Positions 27,109 to 40,618 of a DNA stretch of 64,000 bases are shown one piece after another. Location: positions 8,961,959 through 9,025,958 of the forward strand of contig NW_019211455.1 of NCBI RefSeq assembly GCF_002443255.2, in the 5' to 3' direction. Numbering within the stretch: position 1 is the stretch's first letter; every line of letters begins with the position of its first letter. The position numbers and the translations under genes were made by a program. The DNA comes from Varroa destructor (taxonomy: Eukaryota; Arthropoda; Arachnida; Mesostigmata; Varroidae). The notes beneath the pieces were generated by a model that was not told where the DNA came from, did not search any database, and was given only the letters and a program-made list of their open reading frames with translations.

Positions 27109-27204
27109 CAGGAAAAGTCTTGCACAGAACATTTACACAGCAGATATAGGAACAACTTCGTAAAAATTGACGCTGGCCAGCTACAGGCATACGCACATTC
27201 GTGT
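27109..27204 (+). CDS. candidate internal exon, 96 nt
   Basis: An excellent donor gtaagtaac follows at 27,205, and a usable CAG acceptor ends at 27,108. The frame between is open for 32 codons with phase 0 at both ends, and includes NNFVKIDAGQLQAYAHSC. The polypyrimidine tract is modest, and a longer frame is open on the other strand. No family is recognised. Confidence 0.2.
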
Positions 27205-27540
27205 GTAAGTAACGATTGATTTCTCCACCGTTTCCACTCTCCCGCCGATCTATCGCCACTTGTGCTATGGCAGATAGATATATAGTTGTCTGTGTAATAG
27301 TGGGGTAGTAAACCAGAACTGCCCCGTGTGCCAGCAAACAGCTCGATAATAACAATAACTGTAGTATTACCGCATGTCGTTGTAGTGGTAAAAATATCGT
27401 TATATTAGCACGAATATATTGAGAAAGAGCGCACTTTCAGCTATTTTTGCTTTTTATATATAAGGGATGAATATAAAAGGGGTGAAGGAAATCATCGGGG
27501 ACAACTGGGATGCTCTAAAAACTTATAAGACCTGAATAAG

Positions 27541-27586
27541 TGCTGCTGCTGGCACCGCCGCTGCTGCTGTTGTTGTTGTTGTTGTG
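27541..27586. repeat. CTG/GTT trinucleotide repeat
   Basis: Runs of CTG, then CCG/CTG, then TTG triplets, with no supported gene around them. Confidence 0.85.
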
Positions 27587-27884
27587 CAGATGTTGCCATG
27601 TTGCTACTACACGTTATAGGTATATTCGGGCAGTTGTTCCTGCCCGAAAAATGCCTTTCGGCAACGCACGGACACCCAATGACGAAGGGCCACCAAAGCG
27701 AAAGAATGTAGCTTAGAGAAAGACGTTATTCTAGCAATAGACTGCACTTCGGGGCAACTGACTCGGGCTCGCTGTACTGAGTATCACGAATAACAGTTAT
27801 AATAAAGAAATGTAATAGATGATAGCAGTCAATGCTAGTTTTTCTTTTGCATCGGGCGTACTCCACATTGGTTACAATGCTTAC

Positions 27885-28001
27885 ATTTGCACGGCTCTGC
27901 CGAACCAGGAGCACAACTTCGATTTTCGGCGCTGTTTATGCGCATGCGGTCGGCTGGTCGATCGGCCGTGCGCACGTCATCAACGATTCGCTGGATAGCC
28001 A
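27885..28001 (-). CDS. candidate minus-strand exon, 117 nt
   Basis: On the minus strand a TACCTTCAG acceptor abuts 28,001 and a GTAAGC donor follows 27,885. The exon between is open in one frame (phase 1 in, phase 1 out) and would encode AIQRIVDDVRTADRPADR followed by a Ser/Cys-containing tail. The codons are GC-rich compared with the neighbourhood, but the same patch is also open on the plus strand. It is either a real exon of an unseen minus-strand gene or a CpG-rich chance frame. Confidence 0.22.
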
Positions 28002-31000
28002 CTGAAGGTACAATTGTAGTAGCAAAAGACGCAGCGTTAATAACGGACACCCGAAAATGGTTGCGAACACGAGATATAACTATTTTTAGTCACAAGGAAA
28101 AGTGGCAAAGGAAAATGACAAGAGGGAGCTTCGCTTTGGACGGCCAGGTTTCGTTCGAAGCGGCCAGACGCAGCGGAGGCTATGATAGGAGCGAGTGAAA
28201 ACTACGGAGCTCGAATTTTTGAGAGAGACGTACAAGAAGCGAATTTGATAATTCGTTAGGTGTTTTAACTCCAGATTGACACGGTAAATCAAGTGAAAAT
28301 TGTGCCGGTCTACTTCCACTTGTCAGATTTTCGATGTCGAACGCACCTTGTTGCTTACTAGTGGGTTATTTATCTTAGAGACAGCTGCTTGTATTAGTTG
28401 TGTCGTGTTTGGACAAGAGTTAGTTGATAATATTTTGAAAATCCGTGCGATGTTGCTGAGATTACTTACAATAATAAGTCAAACAATAAGAAATCATCAT
28501 TATCATCTCACCCAATCAGTTTTGAAACATATGCAGGGCGTAGTTACTAGTCCAAAATCTAACTAGCATTTCGAATGATTATAGCGATAATCATAATGTA
28601 TGTATAACTGGAGTAATAAGCGCGTATGACTTGATAGTCGCCTGCAGTTGTCAGGCACTTGTGACCTAGATTCAACTACAATTTTAATACCGTGTCACAA
28701 ATTGGTCTCAGGAGCCAAGTCTCTGAACGGAATAGGTTCAATATGACATGAGCGTCATTTCCTTTGTGCTACAGAATTGTCAAACGCCTCTAGAGATGGC
28801 CAGACATACAATCAATACCTGATCCATAGTCAAGAAGCGAAAAACAGGTTGATGGCGGGCGCGTAAAATTCCACCGAAAATCAAACATCTGCGCAGCGAA
28901 GGGGCTAAACGGATCTTCTGCAGCTTGTACTCGTCAACCTGCATCGATTCGACTAGACTCAAACAAATCTAATAACGAGTCTAGGATAACTAACTAATAC
29001 GTATGCTCATTCTACGCTCAGCGAACCAGTGTTCAGTATTAGCAAAAGCATACACAGCCGAATGGAGCACGGAACCGGTCTGCGTTCTATCGATATTAGT
29101 CGACTCTCCGTGACGTTTTCACACGTTCTGCGTGATTACGCACGCGCACAATCTATGAAATACACAGTAGGGGCATAACGTAGACATTACGAACCACTTC
29201 GATATCTGTTTCCTGTTGATGACATCATAGCATCCCACGGATGGTATAGAAGACATAGGCTGTACTCGCGCGGATGGGCTGTCTAATCTGTTTTCAAGCT
29301 CTCAGTTGAACTAGCCATCCCTAATATCCGTTACATTGTAATACTAGCATCAGTAGCGGGAGTCATCATTATATCTAGTAGCTACTAGAGTGAATATCGG
29401 CCCCTCATTTATGGATATATAGTAGCAATTCGAAAGAGCTTACAGCTTCATGCATTTATGTCCCTGTGCGAGTCCGGAACATATCGACGACTCGTCAACA
29501 GTTCCGCATTCTGCTTACCCAAACGAACGCCGTCACGGCTGCCTCTGCTGGCGTCTGTTTGGTCGCGTGGTCAGATGTCTTAGTGTCGTCGTGGCGTTGA
29601 AATTTACGTGGCTGGCGCGTTATTATCGCGTCGTGTCTCAATAGCTCTTCATGGTTCGTTAACTGTTCGTGGATCTGTATGTGGGGGACGTGGCGGGGCA
29701 TTTAGTCTCGTTTATGTAGGTAAATAGGGCAAAAGCCGCAGCGTAACGTCGACGCACGTAATAATAGCAGCTCTGGTAGTATTTTGTGGTACCAGGGAAC
29801 CCGATACACAAAAGTTGACTTCTATGAAACGGGGACTCCCGTGTTAACGGCTAGCGGCTCTGGTAAATGCTTTTTTTTTGTTATTAATCGGACGAATACA
29901 ACGTATTTATATCGAACTGAACAAACAAACCGTGTCGATAACGGCGACAGTAGTGGTGGCAACAACGATCATAATGCTGATAATTGTTTTACTTGATGTG
30001 TATGTTAATTTTCAGGGACTATTCGAACATCGCTGCCAATGGGAGCCACCATTAACGTCACCTGGCATCTCGCCTATCCACATAGGGTTCGTATATATAT
30101 CCGCTAGCTTAGTTTTCATAACCGGCGTCACATATTAATGAGCTTCATTCAGGTTCATTTCCGAGCAACGATATCGTCTCGCTTCGCTTAGCCGTGTCAA
30201 AAACCCGGCGAATCTGCAGATCCACATTTGTTTAGGGTCTATCGGTAGCCGGATAAAGGAAGATATTTTTCTCTTCTGTCTAATTTGCCTAATAAAGCTA
30301 GTCTATGTATAGATACGATTAATGGAACAGTATGGCTAATTAGAAAGCTATAATTATCTTCGTGTTTCATATATGTGTCGAAGACGCTGCAATCAATGAC
30401 CAAAGTCGGACGTTGCTTCGTCATATATTGCTTTTCGTTGTATTATACGCGAGTATATCTGTTTTAATTTAAACGTAACGACTAGATAAGCTAGTCTGAT
30501 TCGATTATAATCGCATCCAGATCGTATACCTGGGGCAAGTATCAGCTTCAATATTACAAGAATCACAAAGTTGATTATCAGATATATTAGTCAACTTTGA
30601 GTTCTATAAATGACTCCACTTAATTGGGCCAATGCGTGAGGTCCCTGATCGCTCTACACTTGAAATTGAAACGGAATTGGCGTTTCGCATTGTCTATGAT
30701 TGAATCAGCAGGAAGGGGAAACCTCATAACGCCAGGGTGAATGTTCATGGCACGCGCGTGATCCGACAAGTCATCTCATAGAAAAACGACAGGTACTCGT
30801 GTTGATTAGACATTGTTTCAGATAAATTTACACAAATAAACGATATCAGAGATGAACCGGATCTGAAAAGTGAGTACAATGCTGAGATCTGTCGTGTTCG
30901 CAGCAGCTGTTTTCCTAGGCTCGACGAAAACTAGATATCTTTTTATAATATCTTCTCTGTCTTGAAGCTTTTGTTTCAGCAACCACGTTTTTCCATCGTT

Positions 31001-34000
31001 TCCGTCTATACAACGACAAGGTAACGTCGTAACGTATGATCAGCATCGTGCCATGCATGTAACGCGGATCTGTTGTATTCTAAATCCGTTTGAAAAAACC
31101 TTTCGCCTTTAACGTGCCTAATTATTATGCAATCCATCTTTGAATTTGCAGTTAATGCGCTGCCTATATATGTCACATTACATGGCCCGCTCGTTCACTA
31201 TAGGACACGCGTTGGATTTTTTTTTCTCGTGCCTTATCTCCTCGTTGATGCTGCTTTGACACATCTCGTTCATTGGAAAACATATAATATTAGTATTAAG
31301 ATTATTATTAATCTTTGCTGAGCAGCTATTTCAGTTACCAAATGGCATTCATTTTTTTTCTTGTCTAACGAATGTACCTACAATGGTCCTTAAGCTGGTG
31401 ATACATCTCTAGGTAGTATACTCTTTCTGTTGCCGTTTTACTGGGCTGTAAAGACGGTTATTTACCTCCTTTTGTCCGTCAGTGGTTGAGCTAAGGTAAA
31501 AATGAATCATTCATATAATTATTATACTATTATGAATCTCATTGGGGCTGCTGATGAGAAAGACGGCGTTTAAAATTGGCTCAAATATAGTAGGTCGCTA
31601 ACAGTCCTTATGGTCCTCTCCACGATCCGCCTGTCGGAGCTTTGCATTGAACAAATAGCGTCCAATTGATGTTGTCGTGTTTCTCTATTATTGCGTGACA
31701 AATAATAGAATGCCATTATTATCTCAACGCTTCTGAGGATTTAATTTTCTTTATATCAGTGGTATTGAGCAATATCATCCTGGGTATAAGCTGGTGTTCA
31801 TTACATCTTTTTTACAACGAGAAATCGTAAAATCTAAAGTAATCGAAACTGTAGTAATAACAACGGTACGTCATATCTGCCAGATTTTTCAAAATTTAAT
31901 AAAAATACAGCAAATAATCATTTTTATCAGTCAAAACAATAATGACCTTATAGTCTTTCTTCATAGCGCGAAGATCATAACAAGCTTTAGTGTAGCTAGT
32001 CCTACTGAGTAGCTACCTTTTAAATATTTTAATAATGAAAATAATGATTTCGTTATAGAGAAAGTATAAGATCTTGCTTCGAAGATGGTAGCTGGCAAAA
32101 TCTGTTGTTAGAAAAATTTCTCATAGCCTTTGTTAATTTTTGACAACTGATTGAGCTGACTATACACACAACTGCAGTGTTTGAGGCAATTAATGAAAAC
32201 AGATTATAATAAAATGACTACATTGACATAATTTTCGTGTAAGAGGTGAGTAATTCGTAGCCTCAATTTTGTTTACCATCCCGACTACCTGTAACGACTT
32301 TCAGAAACATATTCTTATATTAAAATTGTTGGAAAGCCCGAGAACTTTCGCCCCCATAGAGCTATTTACTGAACGGTAAACATTACCGTCCGTTCTAACG
32401 TTTTCAAATCCCAACTTGATGTCAAATGATCCTGAAACTTCTTTGATGCTATCGTTTTGTGCTACGAGCTGCCTTGGCTTGTCTTAAAATGGCGCATTTT
32501 CTCGATGGAATTGACAGCTGAATATGAAGACTATGCCGTAATCCATTTAAAACCTGATAAATGACCTTGTCTGTTTGCTTCCATTGCAAGGATTGTCCAG
32601 ATGCCGCGCTACCACATCACACGCGTAGTGTTTTCTATTCGCTTTCTTAGTAATGCATCGTGGCTAATAGTAATTATTGCACATTGCAGGGAGACCGGTC
32701 AGAAGGTGACTCAAACCTAGAAAGAGAGACCTAATCTAGTTTTCTTAGTATATCAAAAAAATTCAGTTGACGAAATTAGCTTCATCACATATTATCTACA
32801 CTTCATCACGTCGACGGCTAGAGGTTTTATAGTAGTTTGTGTAAAAAATCAAATATTGTGAAGGTTTATTATGTAGTAATAATAACAAAACATTATACCG
32901 TTTATTGTTTTCATTCTTGCTGCTACATGCATATGGGATACAACGTCCTATAGAGAACTGAGTGAGCAGGAAACATTCGTCTAGTCCCTCTTAGGTACGT
33001 AGGCGCAATGAACAGGAGTGTGGGCTCGTTTTTTCAATGAAATACTGAGAAGTTGCTTCTTCATCGTACCCAGGTCGTTCTCACAACAGAACGAGACAAG
33101 CAGCTATAAATGATAATACAAAAAAAAGTAGGCAAAGTAGTATACGCATGTCGAAGATTGGCTGGCACTTCGGGGATCTTGATCTCATCTTCAACTCGGC
33201 TGTTTCTAACGGTGATATTTCAACGACTTCAAGTAACGACACTTTTCAGTGAATTTCTTCACTTGGTGATTGCGTGACTGCCAACGCGCACACATACCCA
33301 TTCCCAGGCATTCCCAATCGTAACTTAGCTGTGGCAAATGAGCTAGACAGTTGGCGTTTTGGCAAACACGGCAAGACTGCTAGTTCAAACAAAACAAGAA
33401 AAACATTTTAATCGTATACTATCAAAAACAAATATCTACAAAAAAAACACCATACGTATGGGTGCCTGTTAGATCATGACTACTCTTCTGCACGTAGTTC
33501 GCGTTACTAAATCTACGAGGGAGTATCTGACGACGGCCGAAACAATACAAAGGCTATCGGGCAAAATACGGGAAATTTGTAGTTGTGGTTTACGATGCGT
33601 GATGCAGAATGTATTCGTGGTTTAGTTGGGCAACAGCGTACCCCTTAACAATTGTCTTTTCCCCTCTGTTTATTGGCATCATCAAATGACAATAAAGAAA
33701 TATGGTAGCTGGTAGTAACTAAAACGTACCGTTGTTTTTGCTGAAGATAAAAAAATAACCTTAGCAGAATTCGTAGCTTTTGGATAACTCTGCGACACTA
33801 ACTGGTTGGCTGAAATTTCATTTCTAACGCTAGACGGAACTTTCTTGTTTTTTTATATGTTGCTACTATATAGTTAGTTAAACTTATCTACAGGCATACT
33901 TATGCTCTGTCAAATTTATTCTTCTATACACTACATCTACGAAAGCGACGGTGTTAGTTAAGTTCGTTAAGTTTTATTTTAGCAGTAGTAAAAATGTAAG

Positions 34001-34716
34001 GCAACATGACTGCTATATACTTAGATTCGTGCTTGTTCGCCCCAAGCGCCTTAATTAACCTGTTTAATTGTGGGTGAAGAACCTGCTATGCAATTTTTAC
34101 TAAAACAGAGAGTGTGCGCTTCAGGCGACGTAGACAATAGCTATAATTAAAATAAATCACTTTTTATAATTGTTTAGATTAGGGAAATAACCTTTGGCCC
34201 CAGCACTACTCATTTCTGGCATACTAAGTGTCAAGAAAGTGTTCTTATGAGAAGAGTACCTAAAGATTTTTCTTGGTTACCAGCATTTCAACATGAACCC
34301 TACGTGCCAGGTGACCGGATTATCTGACTAAAATAGCTTACAGGGACACAACCTTTCGGAAAGGTCTTCATTATGACATCTAACGTTAGGCGGCAATGTT
34401 AAGGCAGCCCAGGACGTAAAACTCGATACGCTTAGGTTTCTATTGTAACAAATTTAAGTGTCGGCCTAGGCTAAAGGCCGATCAGTGGTCAAAATCACTA
34501 GTGGACAAAGGACCTGATTAAATTCTACGGCAACGTATTGTCCTGATTTAATGTTTTTTATTTTTTAATTAACCGACCCCGTGGTTGAACTTTGATTAAC
34601 CATGTTATATCCGGCGAGGCCGCCGGTGTGGGTGGCCTGTATGGCTAACACATAAGTCATGGACAAAGCTCATTCGGCGTAATCTATGTGCTTTGTTAGC
34701 TCATCACTTTTTTCAG
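28002..34716. other. non-coding stretch
   Basis: No gene recognised. Open frames are short. The CpG-richer patch at about 29,450-29,700 is open in several frames at once, which points to composition, not coding. Confidence 0.5.
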
Positions 34717-34857
34717 CGTATCATTATGCTTTTTTGTAATTGTAGAATGCTGTTGTTCTTATTGGGTAACCAATGCACAAATAGGAAAGATGATCGACAC
34801 GACAACACTAGCAGCGTGTCCTTGAATAGATTTAGCTGGAGCGTGAACCCTGTGGAA
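34717..34857 (+). CDS. candidate internal exon, 141 nt
   Basis: A CACTTTTTTCAG acceptor ends at 34,716, and gtaagtaaa starts at 34,858; both are near consensus. The frame between is open for 47 codons, phase 0 at both ends. The product would start with a hydrophobic Cys-containing stretch (RIIMLFCNCRMLLFLLG) and continue polar, ending FSWSVNPVE. No family is recognised. The phase would allow joining to the exon at 42,940, but nothing proves they belong together. Confidence 0.25.
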
Positions 34858-35070
34858 GTAAGTAAAAAATGTTATACAATTACTGGCGGTACAGCATAAA
34901 AATAAGTTAAGTAGTTAATATTGACAAATTCAAGATAAATTAAATATCTGAGCAATAATATTGTTAAACATGGAAACAGGTAAATGTGAATTAGCCCGTG
35001 GATATAATAGTTGCTTCACTTATTCCTGTCTAGCAATTTCGAGGCGTTCCCAGGTGAACGCATCTAGTTA

Positions 35071-35096
35071 CTCACATACATTTCTATGTATGTGAG
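35071..35096. repeat. perfect short hairpin, 11-bp stem
   Basis: CTCACATACAT and its exact reverse complement are separated by the four bases ttct. The stem is too short for a microRNA precursor, and there is no T-run tail. Its function is unknown. Confidence 0.9.
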
Positions 35097-37316
35097 GTAT
35101 AGGCATTGCATATAACTATTTATAATTCTAAATAGGAAAGTACATCTTTCAAACACTCGACATCGTTAAATAATGCCCAGTAACTTTGCAAAGAAAAATT
35201 TAGATTTTAAATAGCGGAATACATGAGTCGGTGAAGCTCAGTAAAATTCACTTGAAGGAAATAACGCTGTAGATGAAGCCAGCCTGTTTTCGTGATCCGG
35301 AAAAACACACAAAAGGGCGATCCTTATGAATGTACTCACAACATAGAGAAAGATAATTGTTCGCACTAGCGCCCATCGCCATGGCGGGATTGCCTTTTTG
35401 CACAACAGTGCCCGCTACGTTCTACTTCAACGACCGCAGAAACATACAGATACATTATAATGTATGCAGAACTCCTGCCTTTTGTTACCACGCCTTCCAA
35501 CCAACTGTCGCCGTCAACAAACGGGAACAGCAGCAGCAACTGTAAAAGCATTCCCCAGAAGGTAAATCTTCAGAAAAACCAACGAGCCGCTATGTTATAT
35601 TCTGTCATTCTCGTCTACGTTTCGCCGCCGTCATCTTCTTCCGGGCATCGTTGTTTTCTGTTCCAAGCTGTAGTAACAAAAGCCTGGGTCAAGCCCAAGC
35701 GCACACAGCGGGGGGATACAAGGAGATGCTAGCGTGAGGGAGAATGGAAAGGTCGTATTTGAGGAGTCTGCGGAGTTAAGACAGAGGTGAAATAGTGGAC
35801 GGGTAGTGGCCTCGTGTGTTTGCCCTTTGTCACGTTAATGGGGTGCTGCCACTTCGCTGATTTCCGGGCACATCGGTCCACTGTCCCTTTCGCTGTTTAT
35901 TGTGAATTTAACAAAAAAAAAAATTAGCAACAACGCAGGAAGCGAAGCAGACCGTCATTAGTATGACACCAGATGTCGATGATGACGCGGGCCTGTTTTA
36001 AATTTACTTATTCACACTTCAACCGTCTTTATCACCGGTACACGGCGCCGACAACGCTAACACGGTGGAGTACACAGCGGCAACGGCGGTGGCTGCTGGA
36101 AAAATGGCTACAACAAAAACTACAATAGAAATACAACCATGACAATGGTACTATTGATCAAGCGTTGCCAAACAGTATTTCTGCGAGGACGCTTGCCCCT
36201 CAGTCCAGTGGCGGGACTCACGATATCACACAGCGCGCCAGTCCGGTTGTCTGCTTGTGTCCCGAAGCCAATAAGTGTTCCACGAAGGTACAGGCACACA
36301 CACATGCACACACGAAAGCGGCATCACATGTACAAACAACCGCAATCTACATTGCAGTATGTTGTGGCGATAATGTCCTGTCTCATCTTAAGCAGGTCTT
36401 GTGCTGAGAGGACCAGCAGCAGGTCCCCCCCTGTGCAACTGTGCTGTCGTTCTATTATTATCTTCCGCCTTAGGACTTTCTGCGTTTACTGTCTTAGCAG
36501 TTGCAGCAAACACATAGAAACAGCCATTGTAACGTCCGCATATTAACGCCAACCTAGCAATCATCGTTGTCTTAGTTATATTTTGTCGACATTTTACAAA
36601 AAAAAAAAACCAATGCACACGAATGATCGTTGTTTTCTAATGCGTATGACCTTGATATGACGGCGTGCGCCCTTGATGCAGCGATAGTGGTGTTCGAATT
36701 TACCGCCACTGCCGCGGCCGCTGCCGCAACATATCAGTAGCAGGATCAATTGTCGAACCGAAGCTGCAGCGACGCGGTTCGAAACGGACGGGATCCAGGT
36801 TTGTCGCAATGGACAACAGCACGGTGTGGTCGTAATATCTAAGGCGGTTGCGTACGCGCTGTTTAAAAGCTATACTTATGTCTGCTGTATGCGCAACAAT
36901 TTCTTTGGGTGGCTTCTATGGGTCGAAGTGCGATCGACCTTGGTCGAAGGTCACACTTTGTCACCGTCGACGATGGCGACGTTGTCAGCGGGGCGGCGTT
37001 TTCGGCGTTGTTAGCCGTGGGCAGCATTACAGAAGTACAATGGTAGTGGTAGCCAGGCCGACCACGTCACTCACTTTTGCTTTCGCGCAGTGCTCCGAAA
37101 ACATCCTAAGATAGTAACGGATTGGAGCTGCTCACCTGCGTGAACATGGATTTCGACGTCATTGCCGCCGCCCCCGATGTAGCCACTGCTGCAGTCACCG
37201 AATTAAAGACGAATCTCTTGAGCAGGAACGGTCGTCGTCATGGAAATATTCGAGGGACAGTTGTGTCCTGCATCGAAACTAATAAAAGCAGAACACACGT
37301 AGACTTTCGAAAGGTG

Positions 37317-37406
37317 TAGTCTGACTAGTGGTAAGACACCGGATTTTCGAGCGAATCTCTGCCTGCAAACTTAGCCTGGCAGCTGCAACACTATAGGTCC
37401 TGACCC
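37317..37406 (+). repeat. tRNA-like relic (possible SINE head)
   Basis: CTAGTGGTAAGACACCGGATTTTCGA resembles the D-arm to anticodon part of tRNA-Glu, starting near 37,323. GGTCCTGACCC at 37,396-37,406 is a poor B-box match and lies farther downstream than in a normal tRNA. If real, it is a decayed tRNA-derived repeat. Confidence 0.2.
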
Positions 37407-37882
37407 AATGCCTATAAACTCTAGTCAGACAAAAGCAACATCAATAATCACTGTCTAGCTGGAGCAATAAAGGCAAAGACAACAATTCGACATTTAACGT
37501 TCGTGGAAAAAGAAATGAAGCTTTTGTCATAAACCCGTTGCGCCCGCCGCCCAATCGATCTGCGACTTATAATGATTAGTATTATTACTGTGATCATTAC
37601 TTTACTAACATTAATTTGAAGCGCGAGTAAAATAAATGATAGAGGCTACTTTTCGTTAACCTATTAATCTGCACAGCTGACCGCGTTTAAAGTCATTGTG
37701 AAAAAAGGCCTTCCTGATGACGAAATCGGACCAAAAGTCTGATTTTCGCGTCCCAGTATCAATCCAGCATAGTCGTTGACTCGAGACAGACAAAATATCG
37801 TTGCATCGTTCGAAGTTTTAACCGCAAATGGCCAGTGGCACTATATGCAGTTCTCAGCGATCATTCACCATCATCATCACAG

Positions 37883-37928
37883 CGGAAATGAAAGAGGTTT
37901 ACTTCGCTAGCGGTAGGTTGGCGGTCTG
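37883..37928 (+). CDS. candidate micro-exon, 46 nt
   Basis: A CATCATCATCACAG acceptor and a gtaagc donor at 37,929 enclose a frame open as EMKEVYFASGRLAV (phase 1 in, phase 0 out with respect to its codons). The exon is very short, so chance is a serious alternative. Confidence 0.15.
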
Positions 37929-40517
37929 GTAAGCTAACAGTGAACTGTGCAATGGCAGTCAAGTAGTCCTGTCGCTAAAACAGCGGTCGATGGTGGCAGA
38001 CCACTGGCAGGAAACTACCATTGCCGGAACCGCTTAAATTTAAAAGTCAGTGTTGTTGCTCTTCGTTACAGATCATCGTATCGTTATCCATAGCGTCATT
38101 GACGTTGTTATATTACATGCCAGTATTGTATATTCGTACAGCCTGCGGCGGCTACTGCATGTAACATCGACAATGAAAGAATTCCGTGTTGACCGTGTTA
38201 CAGGGTTGGACGATAACGACTTTTAGCGACGTGTTTACTGCGTGAGCCAGTTGTTGGATAGCGGGATCTTTTCCACGTCCCCATAATCTTCAGTCCCTTG
38301 TTTGATTCTGGCTAACAGGGCACGTTTCCGTTGGCAACGTTCCCGCATAACATGTACTTATTTTCAGTCTTAGTTTCTACTGTTGATGTTATTGGTGATA
38401 GTGATGACGCTGTTTGAAAAATTGACGGCTGTGATCCACTTCTGACCCTTAGAATTTGTAAGCTGCTGCTCCATTCACGCTGGCCTTCCCAGTGCCGCTG
38501 ACAGGTTAGCGGCCGCACGCTCAATACCATAGTGCAGTTATAACAGAAGTCGCATCAGCAGCAGAAGTATTATTATTGTTGTGTAAAATGAATATAATTT
38601 GCGTTTTTTCGCTAAAGTCCTGCCCATAATCACAGCAGAGTTATCCGGTTGACTACCCGAAGCGACAGCCCCGTAAAATAGGCAGACTACCTGTCAGACG
38701 CTGAAGCCGTAGTTGATAGAAGATTTCTAGGCGGCTGATTACTTCCTGACGCTTGTTGCCTGTCGAACTGGATTTGTAGTGACGAAACAACAACAGAATA
38801 CGATTAAAAGGTCGAGTAAAAAAGATACAAGGATTTCGCGAAGCGAAGTTTCTTTGCTTGTGTGAACACTGTATAGAACTTTATGTTTATAGTTTTATTA
38901 TCGTAAATCTACAAAAGCTGAGTTTTTTTGAGAACTCGATGATCATTTTGCCAGGGACTGCACGCTTGCTACGCTGTTAACTACGGTACGGGAATAGCAA
39001 CAGCCAGGACGAAAATTGTAGGTAAATAATAAGTAGAAACACAATAGTCCGGTACCCTATGTATAAATCGTTAAGAGCTGTAGGCCAAACTAGGACTGCT
39101 TCTGCCCTTGCGACAGCAACAAAAATAGGGAAATCCCCTTCTAGTACATTAGCTGGAATAGAATCAGAAAATAAATCAAATACGTACAATTAGGAAGAAC
39201 ATAGAGTGATCAGTGACAGTCTTAACAGGACGAAGTCATTACTTCCGTCACCGTAGGGACTAACTGATGTGCTTCGTCACAATAAAAGGATACTGCTTTG
39301 GTTTATTGAATCATATTTGTGAATGCTGATGTAAAATGTTGATTAAACGAGATAACAGCCAAGATAAAACTGGATATTGATACAATTATTATGTTGTACG
39401 CAATTATCCTAATAATTGTGTGTTGCGGAATTTATACGACAAAGCAAACAGCACGTCTAACAAACAATGGGAGATATGAAGACACGATAGATTGCCCCCT
39501 AAGTGCATACGTTTCTTCGGTTCTTTTGGAAGATTTATCATATCTATCCTGTATACCTTCGTCTAAGTATGTTGCAGTTGATCTGGGTCGCGTGATACTA
39601 AACAGTACGGCGACTGCGATGCTGACAGACGATTTAGTCTTTATGATTAATGAGCATTTATGATGATCATGATCATTAACGAGCTTTAATGTGACCTAAA
39701 TATACAACTTTGCTCCAACTATGTTACGTAAAGGTTATGCCATAAAACGAATTGATCATATTCATACGTGCGCGTGCTAAATAGAAAACAACAAAGCAAT
39801 GCATTACCAAAGAATTTTCCGTGCACGTTTAAAATGACAAAAAAAAACTTGGGGAACAAATGTCTCGAACGAAATTATCGTTATGCCGATAGTTTAAATA
39901 CCAGCAAATTGATTTCCTCAATTGATCAGCTTTTAGTTTATAGGGCACTGTCATTGTCAGGACGATGATTGACTGATCGATAAAGTCTCCCGTCTGAAGT
40001 GAAATTTGATTGTAATATTCATCGTTTGTTCAGTGGTCCAAATAAATAACAGAACCGCTATCTGTACATTTAGAAGGTTTTAGTTAAAGCCTAACCTTTA
40101 TAACACGTTAGCTGAATGAATCAAGAGAGGATAACGTAACTATACAAAGTGACGTGTGTGACAGAACTGGAGCTTTTATCTTCAAGTTAACAATATTAAC
40201 ATAATTAAGATTCAATAATTTTCGTTGGCCTAATTGTCCCTATGCCACTATCACATTCGTTGTGTAAAAGATAGCGAGGCTTCAGAATCACTAAGGACAC
40301 TCCCAGTGCTTTACGTGTTGTTGGATGAAGATCTAGGAATTGTAGCTTGAATGGAAGCTGCACAATAACTAAACGCGTATGATGTGTGTAGCCATTTCTT
40401 GGCGTCTCCAACATGCTTAAATCTCTTATCTGTCTCACATGAATCACGAATGAAGATCGGCTCGATCTTATCAACGACACATCGTTATCACCGTTGAGCA
40501 TTTACTATATTCAATTG
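37929..40517. other. non-coding stretch
   Basis: No gene supported. A 90-codon plus-strand frame at 39,391-39,663 starts with a hydrophobic, signal-like stretch but has no other support. Confidence 0.45.
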
Positions 40518-40524
40518 TATAAAA
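40518..40524 (+). promoter_or_regulatory. TATA-like box
   Basis: TATAAAA lies 95 bases ahead of the ATG of the small ORF at 40,619. A CAGTGT element about 50 bases downstream could serve as initiator. In AT-rich DNA such a match is common, so this counts only together with the ORF. Confidence 0.2.
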
Positions 40525-40618
40525 CGGTTACTAATCTATCCGCATAATTTCGAGTTGTATTCATACTCTAACCAGTGTTCTGTCCAATCTAAGTGCATAA
40601 ATCTATAACAAAGCCAAA

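Larger units (their letters stand above)
34858..37882. other. non-coding stretch
   Basis: No gene supported. It holds a perfect 11-bp-stem hairpin at 35,071-35,096. A GC- and CpG-rich zone at about 36,650-37,270 could be a promoter or 5' region but has no clear start exon. A tRNA-like relic is at about 37,317-37,406. Confidence 0.45.

Noticed and set aside
26957..27355. 132-codon minus-strand frame
   Set aside because: Part of its openness comes from CGT/CTC triplets, and it overlaps a plus-strand stretch with better splice signals. No domain seen.
36848..36950. GGFYGSKCD in a plus-strand frame, resembling the end of an EGF module
   Set aside because: The preceding Cys spacing (12 residues) does not fit EGF, and the possible donor gtcaca is poor.
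39391..39663. 90-codon frame with a hydrophobic, signal-like N-terminus
   Set aside because: A short hydrophobic start is common in AT-rich DNA. No promoter, splice or polyadenylation support of the kind seen for the ORF at 40,619.
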